Source: Sphingomonas bacterium (lineage in GTDB: Bacteria; Pseudomonadota; Alphaproteobacteria; Sphingomonadales; Sphingomonadaceae). From it: a stretch of 53,007 nucleotides of DNA. Under the pieces are notes generated by a model, which saw only the letters and a list, made by a program, of their open reading frames with translations, was not told the DNA's origin and made no database searches. Positions 47,836 through 53,007 of the stretch are shown piece by piece; the stretch's first letter is position 1, and each line of letters opens with the position of its first letter. Location of the stretch: NCBI RefSeq assembly GCF_028292965.1, contig NZ_JAQGLG010000180.1:1-53007 (forward strand), read 5' to 3'. Position numbers and translations under genes: made by a program.

Positions 47836-48438
47836 CTAGCGGGATTGCGGGATCAGGATGAGCGTCTTCCCCTCCACCCGCCAGGATTTGAGCCGCGACA
47901 GGAAACTCATGCCGAGTACGTCCTCATCGCCGAACGATTCGGATACGACTGCCGGCGCGTCGGTGGCGATGATGCCGCCGACCTTGAGCTCGGCGATCGT
48001 CGCGGGCTGCGCCAGGACCTGACCATTCGCGGTGTCCAGCGGGATTTGCGGTGACATACTGTCGATCGCGACCTTGGCGTCCGCTGCGCTGGCCGTCGAC
48101 AGGCTGGTATAGCTGGCACCACTATCGACCAACAATGTGCGCTCGACGCCGTTGATCGTCGCACGGGCGTAGAAATGACCGTCATCGGCCATCGCGATGC
48201 GGACTTCGTTGCCGATCACCGACTGATCGCGACCGTAAAACATCTCACGCGCACCCGACACCAGCCATTCGTTGCGATTTACCAGCGCGACGATCATCAG
48301 TCCGGTGGCAAAAATGCCGATCCACGCCAAGGACATCAATGCGACGCGCCCCAGTGGCAGCCGCCGCGCGAACAGCGCCGACAGCGGCAGGATCAAGAGC
48401 AGCGCGTAAAAGATCGCATTGCCGGTCTGGTCGGTCAT
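47836..48438 (-). CDS. retropepsin-like membrane aspartic protease
   Basis: The 200-residue protein has two N-terminal membrane helices (about 8-24 and 33-52) and a retropepsin-type clan AA domain of about 115 residues: TLLVDSGASYTSLS with the catalytic Asp, and VLGMSFLSRL near the C terminus. A single catalytic motif means it must dimerise, as in retroviral proteases and rickettsial APRc. The catalytic domain is expected in the periplasm. The start overlaps the metallo-beta-lactamase gene by 4 bases. The substrate is unknown. Confidence 0.88.
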   Translation of the reverse strand: MTDQTGNAIFYALLLILPLSALFARRLPLGRVALMSLAWIGIFATGLMIVALVNRNEWLVSGAREMFYGRDQSVIGNEVRIAMADDGHFYARATINGVERTLLVDSGASYTSLSTASAADAKVAIDSMSPQIPLDTANGQVLAQPATIAELKVGGIIATDAPAVVSESFGDEDVLGMSFLSRLKSWRVEGKTLILIPQSR

Positions 48439-49205
48439 CGCTCAACCTCGAATTCGAGCCCATCGTGCGCCGGTACCACGCCCGCGGGCAGTTCCGCGAG
48501 CAACGACGCATAGTCCATCGATTGGTCGAGATGAGTCAGCGCGGTGTGGCATGGGGAGAGTTGGTCGATCCACGGCAGCGCCTCGGCCAAATGCGGATGG
48601 CTCGGGTGCGGACGGCGGCGCAGGATATCGACGATCCAGACGTCGAGATTCTGATACAGCGCGCGCATATCGTCAGTCATTACGTTGAAATCGGTAGCAT
48701 ATCCGATCGATCCGGTTCCGCTATCGAAGCGCAATCCGGCGGAGGTAATGTTGGCGTGCGGCTGGTCGGTCGCACTGATCTCAATGTCACCTACCGTCAG
48801 TTTGTCGGGCAACTCACTTAGGTCGACGGTCGGCGGATAGCCGTCCAGCCCTTCGAATACATAAGCGAACCGGTCGCGCAGTATCTTCGCCGTTCCGGGC
48901 CGGGCATATCCCTGCACGGGCTTTCGCATCGCATGATAGATCTGGCGGAGATCATCGATGCCGTGGGTGTGATCGGCATGATCGTGCGTCCAGATCACGG
49001 CGTCAACGCTGTCCACGCCCGCCACCAGCAACTGTTCGCGCATGTCGGGGCCGGTGTCGACCAGAATGCGCGTCGTGGCAGTCTCGATCATGATCGACGC
49101 CCGCGTCCGGCGGTTGCGCGAGTCTTCGGGGTCACACCCGCCCCAGTCGTTGCCGATCCGCGGCACCCCCGACGACGTTCCACAGCCGAGAATGCGAACC
49201 TTCAT
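48435..49205 (-). CDS. metallo-beta-lactamase-fold hydrolase (PhnP-like)
   Basis: The 256-residue protein opens KVRILGCGTSSGVPRIG and has the metal motif THDHADH near residue 75, an Asp ligand in YATDFNV and a final histidine region near THLDQSMDY and PAHDGLEF. This is the PhnP/tRNase Z-like subgroup, where members are phosphodiesterases; the exact substrate is unknown. It lies between tatD and the retropepsin gene with 4-base overlaps at both ends. This tatD-MBL pairing is frequent in alphaproteobacteria. Confidence 0.93.
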   Translation of the reverse strand: MKVRILGCGTSSGVPRIGNDWGGCDPEDSRNRRTRASIMIETATTRILVDTGPDMREQLLVAGVDSVDAVIWTHDHADHTHGIDDLRQIYHAMRKPVQGYARPGTAKILRDRFAYVFEGLDGYPPTVDLSELPDKLTVGDIEISATDQPHANITSAGLRFDSGTGSIGYATDFNVMTDDMRALYQNLDVWIVDILRRRPHPSHPHLAEALPWIDQLSPCHTALTHLDQSMDYASLLAELPAGVVPAHDGLEFEVER

Positions 49206-49981
49206 TCGGCAGTTTTAGCGAATAATTTGTGGAAGTTGACGCGTGTTGCGTCGGCCAGATCGTCGGCATCTTCGCCGCGCAATTGCGCCAGAAATCGACA
49301 GGTGTCGGCGACGAACGCCGGCTCGCCGGTTCGTCCGCGGTGGGGGACCGGCGCGAGGAACGGCGCGTCCGTTTCGATCAGCAGCCGGTCGAGCGGGAGG
49401 CGCGCGGCGATTTCCTGAAGATCCTTGGCGTTCTTGAAGGTCACGATGCCCGAAATCGAGATGTACAGGCCCAGATCCAGTGCCTTGTCGGCGAAATTCC
49501 CGCTGGCGGTGAAACAATGGATGACGCCGGGATAGGCCCCCTTCCCCATCTCATCGCGCAGGATGTCGATCGTGTCCTCCTCCGCGTCTCGCGTGTGAAC
49601 GACGATCGGCAGCCCGGTTTCGCGGCTCGCCGCCAGATGCGCGCGGAAACTGGCGCGCTGCCGCTCGCGGTCGGAACGATCGTAATAATAATCGAGCCCC
49701 GATTCGCCGATTCCGACGACGCGTGGGTGCGTGGCGCGCTCGATCAGTTTGGCGGCGTCCACGTGCGCGTGCTGATCGGCCTCGTGCGGGTGAATCCCGA
49801 CCGTTGCCCAGACGTCGTCATGCGCGTCCGCGACGGCGATAACGTCATCCCATTCGCGCTCGCGGGTCGAGATATTGAGCATCGCGACCACGCCGCTGGC
49901 GCGCGCGCGAGTCAGTATATCGGCCTGCTGCTCGGCCAAGCCCTTGTAGTTGAGGTGGCAATGGCTGTCGGCGAGCCTCAT
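49202..49981 (-). CDS. TatD family metal-dependent hydrolase/DNase
   Basis: The 259-residue TIM-barrel protein has the metal-binding opening DSHCHLN, the Glu ligand in GIGESGLDYYYDRSD, the histidine in VVHTRDAEED, HCFTAS and the Asp in LLIETDAPFL. Family members show 3'-5' exonuclease activity on DNA and act on D-Tyr-tRNA or oxidised DNA in some reports. It overlaps metG and the MBL gene by 4 bases each, forming a tightly packed run that starts with tmk. Confidence 0.95.
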   Translation of the reverse strand: MRLADSHCHLNYKGLAEQQADILTRARASGVVAMLNISTREREWDDVIAVADAHDDVWATVGIHPHEADQHAHVDAAKLIERATHPRVVGIGESGLDYYYDRSDRERQRASFRAHLAASRETGLPIVVHTRDAEEDTIDILRDEMGKGAYPGVIHCFTASGNFADKALDLGLYISISGIVTFKNAKDLQEIAARLPLDRLLIETDAPFLAPVPHRGRTGEPAFVADTCRFLAQLRGEDADDLADATRVNFHKLFAKTAE

Positions 49982-51498
49982 GTTGGGTCGATCTCAAGAC
50001 GCGGGAACACGCCCGAGGGTGCTGGGAGTGGCGTTCCCGCGAGGATCGGCCGGCTGAGTGCGTCGAAATTGCGTACGTCCACTCCCTGCCCGAGCAGATC
50101 GAGCAATTTGTCGGCGCTTTCGGGGATCGCCCAGCGTGCCATGATCGCGATGCGACGCACAGCTTCGGCAGCGTAGTACAGGATCGTATCGGCGCGCGGC
50201 GCGTCGGTCTTGCGGACGCTCCACGGTGCCTGATCGGCGAAATACTGGTTGGCGTCACGTGCGACGCTCCAGATCGCCTCCAGTGCGGTATGGATCGCAA
50301 GGTCGGCCATCGCTTCGTGCATGCCGGCCTCGGCCGCGCGCACGCTCTCGACCAGCGCCTCCTCGGCATCGGTCGCCTCCCCTGCCGTCGGGACCGCCGC
50401 GCCGTTCTTGGCGATGATCGATAGGCAGCGTTGCGCCAGATTGCCGAGATTATTGGCCAAGTCGGCGTTGCACCGCGTGACGATCGCGTCTTCCGAATAG
50501 CTGCCGTCCTGCCCAAAACTGACTTCGCGCAGCAGGAAATAACGCAGCGGATCGACCCCGAAGCGATCGGCGAGCTCTATCGGATCGGTGACATTGCCAA
50601 CCGACTTGGACATCTTCTCCCCGCGGTTGAGCAGGAAGCCGTGCCCGAACACCTGTTTGGGCAATGCGATCTTCGCACTCATCAGAAACGCTGGCCAGTA
50701 AACGGCGTGGAATCGTACGATATCCTTGCCTATTAAGTGCAGGTCGGCGGGCCAATATCGGTCGAGCGCATCGGGATAGCCGACGCCGGTCAAGTAATTG
50801 GTCAGCGCGTCGACCCACACATACATGACGTGGCCGTCGCTGCTCGGCACCTTGACCCCCCAGTCGAAACTGGTGCGCGATACCGACAGGTCGTTCAGCC
50901 CGCCCTCGACGAAGCGGAGCGTTTCGTTGCGTCGCGCCTGGGGGCGGATGAAATCGGGGTTGGCGGCGTAATGGTCGAGCAGCGGCTGCTGATATTTGGA
51001 CAGGCGAAAGAACCACGTCTCCTCCGAGGTCCATTCGACCGGCGTGCCTTGCGGCGACAGTTTGCCCCCCTCCCCGTCTACCAATTCCTTCTCGTCGTAA
51101 AACGCCTCGTCGCGAACCGAATACCATCCCTCATAGCGGTCGAGATAGAGATCGCCCGCCGCCTCCATCGCCTGCCAGATCGCGCGGCTCGCGGCGTGAT
51201 GGTCAGGTTCGACGGTGCGGATGAAGCGATCGTATGAGATGTTGAGACGGTCATCCATCGCTTTGAAATATGCCGACATCTCGTCGGCAAGGACGGTCGC
51301 TTCGACCCCGCGGTCCCGTGCGGTCTGAAACATCTTGAGTCCATGTTCGTCGGTGCCGGTCTGAAACCGCACATCGCGTCCGGCCTGGCGATGGAAGCGC
51401 GCGATGGCGTCGGCCGCGATCGCTTCATACGCATGGCCGATATGCGGGCGGCCGTTGGGATAACTGATCGCGGTGGTAATGTAATAGGGTTCGGCCAT
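49978..51498 (-). CDS. metG: methionyl-tRNA synthetase, zinc-less type
   Basis: The enzyme charges tRNA-Met. From the ATG at 51498, preceded by GGGGAGG, the product is 506 residues. Class I motifs are PHIGH (residues 18-22) and EKMSKS. The connective region where many MetRS have CxxC zinc knuckles reads GWYSVRDEAFYDEKELVDG and has no cysteine pairs, so this is the zinc-independent form common in alphaproteobacteria. There is no C-terminal tRNA-binding EMAP-like extension. An open frame upstream to 52029 overlaps holB and is rejected. Confidence 0.97.
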   Translation of the reverse strand: MAEPYYITTAISYPNGRPHIGHAYEAIAADAIARFHRQAGRDVRFQTGTDEHGLKMFQTARDRGVEATVLADEMSAYFKAMDDRLNISYDRFIRTVEPDHHAASRAIWQAMEAAGDLYLDRYEGWYSVRDEAFYDEKELVDGEGGKLSPQGTPVEWTSEETWFFRLSKYQQPLLDHYAANPDFIRPQARRNETLRFVEGGLNDLSVSRTSFDWGVKVPSSDGHVMYVWVDALTNYLTGVGYPDALDRYWPADLHLIGKDIVRFHAVYWPAFLMSAKIALPKQVFGHGFLLNRGEKMSKSVGNVTDPIELADRFGVDPLRYFLLREVSFGQDGSYSEDAIVTRCNADLANNLGNLAQRCLSIIAKNGAAVPTAGEATDAEEALVESVRAAEAGMHEAMADLAIHTALEAIWSVARDANQYFADQAPWSVRKTDAPRADTILYYAAEAVRRIAIMARWAIPESADKLLDLLGQGVDVRNFDALSRPILAGTPLPAPSGVFPRLEIDPT

Positions 51499-51535
51499 AG
51501 CCTCCCCTAGAACATCGACGGGCGGGTTTGAAGGC

Positions 51536-52498
51536 TCAGCGGTGCGCGGCGAGTGTCGCGACGATCCCGCCCATTTCGAACACCGTGCCCTGCGCATCGA
51601 GCGACAGGCCGAGCGCGCTGGCGGCGAGATTGCGCGCGGCGTCGTGGGCGTCGAGCGCGGTGCGGAGCGCCTCGCCGGTACGGACACGCGCCTGGGCCGC
51701 GATGAAACGCGGCGCGCGGTCGAGGAACGCCTCGTAGCGGGGCTGCGCAGCCTTGAGCGACAATTTACCGGCCAGCTCTGCCCGCGTCGCGTTGGACGGG
51801 TCGCCGCGCGCCAGTTCGCCAAGCGCTTGGTCGAGCCCGGCAATATCGAGCCCCGCCATCGCCAGCGCCTGCGCGGGCGACCCCTGCCCCACCCGGACCA
51901 GATCGTCGATCTCGCCCGGCTTTGCGCCCGCATCGACCAGCGCCGCGCGCATGTCGGCATCGTCGAGCGGTTCGAACCGCAGCAATCGGCAGCGCGACCG
52001 GATCGTCGGCAGCAAACGCCCCGGCGCATGGCTGACGAGCAGAAACACCGTGCCTGCAGGCGGCTCCTCGAGGTTCTTGAGGAGCGCGTTGGCGCCGTTG
52101 CGCTCGAGATCGTCGGCCGAATCGATCACCACAACCCGGCGGTCGGAAAAGGTCGGCTTGACCGAGAAAAACGGTTCGATCGCGCGAACCTGAGTGACAG
52201 TGATGCTTCGCGCGAGCCCTTGATCGGGCTTCTTCTCGTCCTTTGGCAACCGTTCGAGCTTCTTGAAGTCGGGATGCGATCCCGCGTCGATCAACTGCTG
52301 CGTGCGGTCGCCCGGCGGGATGGCGTAATCGTCCGGCTGCCCCGGCCCCGCGAGGATTCGCCGCGCGGCCAACATCGCGAAGGTCGCCTTCCCAACCCCT
52401 TCCGGTCCCGCGAACAGCCAAGCGTGGTGGAGCGATCCGCCGTCGAACGCCGCCGAAAATGCCTGTTTTGCCAACGCGTTACCGATATGCGACGTCAT
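51536..52498 (-). CDS. holB: DNA polymerase III delta' subunit
   Basis: HolB is part of the clamp loader. The 320-residue protein has a AAA+ domain with GPEGVGKATFA, an inactive-looking P-loop lacking the final Ser/Thr after lysine (GKA), Walker-B-like VVVIDSADDL, LLKNLEEPPAGT and the SRC motif IRSRCRLL. The zinc-binding cysteines of the E. coli protein are absent. It overlaps tmk by 4 bases, the common tmk-holB order, and lies 37 bases upstream of metG. Confidence 0.95.
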   Translation of the reverse strand: MTSHIGNALAKQAFSAAFDGGSLHHAWLFAGPEGVGKATFAMLAARRILAGPGQPDDYAIPPGDRTQQLIDAGSHPDFKKLERLPKDEKKPDQGLARSITVTQVRAIEPFFSVKPTFSDRRVVVIDSADDLERNGANALLKNLEEPPAGTVFLLVSHAPGRLLPTIRSRCRLLRFEPLDDADMRAALVDAGAKPGEIDDLVRVGQGSPAQALAMAGLDIAGLDQALGELARGDPSNATRAELAGKLSLKAAQPRYEAFLDRAPRFIAAQARVRTGEALRTALDAHDAARNLAASALGLSLDAQGTVFEMGGIVATLAAHR

Positions 52499-53007
52499 GG
52501 CAGCAGGTCGGCGATCTCAGTCAGCAATCCCGCAGCAACGGTATCGGCGTCACCGCTGGCATCGACCAGCCGCACGCGCTCCGGATCGGCCGCGGCGAAG
52601 CGGCGGAAGGCAGCGGCGACGTCGTCGTGGAACGCGCGCTCGCGCGCGGCGAAGCGATCCGCCCCCTCTCCATCGCGCGCCGAGGCACGTTCGGCGCCCA
52701 GTTCGGGCGGCACTTCGAGCACCAACGTCCGATCGGGGAGCAACCCGCGCGATCCGAAGCCGTGCAGCGCCATTACGGCGGCGTCATCGATCCCGCCGGC
52801 GACACCCTGATAGGCGCGCGACGAATCGACATAGCGGTCGGATATCACCCAGGTGCCGACGCCGATTGCCGGCTGGACAACCTTTTCGACATGGTCGGCG
52901 CGCGCGGCGGCGAACAACAAGGCTTCGGTATGCGCGCTCCAGCGGTTGACCGTGCCCTGCATCAGCAGATCGCGGATCGCCTCCGCCCCATCGCTGCCGC
53001 CGGGTTC
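52495..53007 (-). CDS. tmk: thymidylate kinase (5' end outside window)
   Basis: About 170 C-terminal residues are visible; the start and P-loop lie beyond the right edge. The visible part begins EPGGSDGAEAIRDLL, which is the EPGGT-type substrate motif with Ser for Thr, and contains the DR(Y/H) motif VISDRYVDSSRAYQG and LEVPPELGAERASAR before a lid region with DRFAARERAFHD. It phosphorylates dTMP to dTDP. It is coupled to holB by an ATGA overlap. Confidence 0.95.
   Translation of the reverse strand, partial: EPGGSDGAEAIRDLLMQGTVNRWSAHTEALLFAAARADHVEKVVQPAIGVGTWVISDRYVDSSRAYQGVAGGIDDAAVMALHGFGSRGLLPDRTLVLEVPPELGAERASARDGEGADRFAARERAFHDDVAAAFRRFAAADPERVRLVDASGDADTVAAGLLTEIADLLP

Overview
The window is ordinary chromosomal DNA from a GC-rich alphaproteobacterium, almost certainly Sphingomonas or a close relative in the Sphingomonadaceae. 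The evidence is protein content and gene order: an acid-sensing ChvG/ChvI pair next to pckA and incomplete-PTS genes, a dusB-ntrB-ntrC-ntrY-ntrX cluster followed by hfq and hflX, an Hfq made of two fused Sm domains, a DUF2066-hdaA-ppk-ppx run, and two kinds of GC-rich inverted-repeat (REP-like) element between genes. I see no tRNA, rRNA, CRISPR array, prophage, transposase or plasmid gene. Gene density is about one per 0.9 kb and many neighbours overlap by 4 bases (ATGA).

Layout. 1-3990 (minus): ChvI, ChvG, short HPr kinase, RapZ and a mannose-type EIIA cut by the window edge; pckA diverges from chvI. 5.8-8.1 kb: two uncharacterised small genes, then an NfeD/stomatin membrane pair. 8.3-11.6 kb: guaB, an RsmB-type rRNA methyltransferase and a small TPR protein. 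11.7-17.2 kb (minus): lptD-surA-pdxA-rsmA, the outer-membrane biogenesis operon order known from enterobacteria. 17.4-19.8 kb: pepA, holC, ndk. 19.8-22.7 kb (minus): purM, purN, a YjbR-like protein and a membrane protein of unknown role. 22.65-22.99 kb: a 334-base divergent intergenic region full of nested palindromes. 23.0-28.5 kb: DUF2066 protein, hdaA, ppk, ppx.

28.5-37.7 kb: an I78-type lipoprotein and RNase D (minus), aspS, a membrane protein, a DUF6356/FAD-oxidoreductase pair, carbonic anhydrase (minus), lipA and a COQ10/RatA-type protein, then cinA and fused ispDF (minus). 37.8-46.8 kb (plus): dusB, ntrB, ntrC, ntrY, ntrX, hfq, hflX, a nitrogen and RNA regulation block. 46.8-53.0 kb (minus except one tiny ORF): mazG, a retropepsin-like protease, a metallo-beta-lactamase-fold enzyme, TatD, metG, holB and a truncated tmk.

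Most genes are core housekeeping with recognisable families. The features most worth a second look are the tandem Hfq, whose two Sm domains differ at RNA-contact positions; the palindromic element between purM and the DUF2066 gene, with outward-facing copies of one 36-base promoter-like sequence; and three back-to-back palindromes directly upstream of dusB, the last of which looks like an NtrC-type operator covering the ribosome-binding region. I found no clear multi-gene defence, secondary-metabolite or mobile system. All calls come from reading the sequence; no database search was run.
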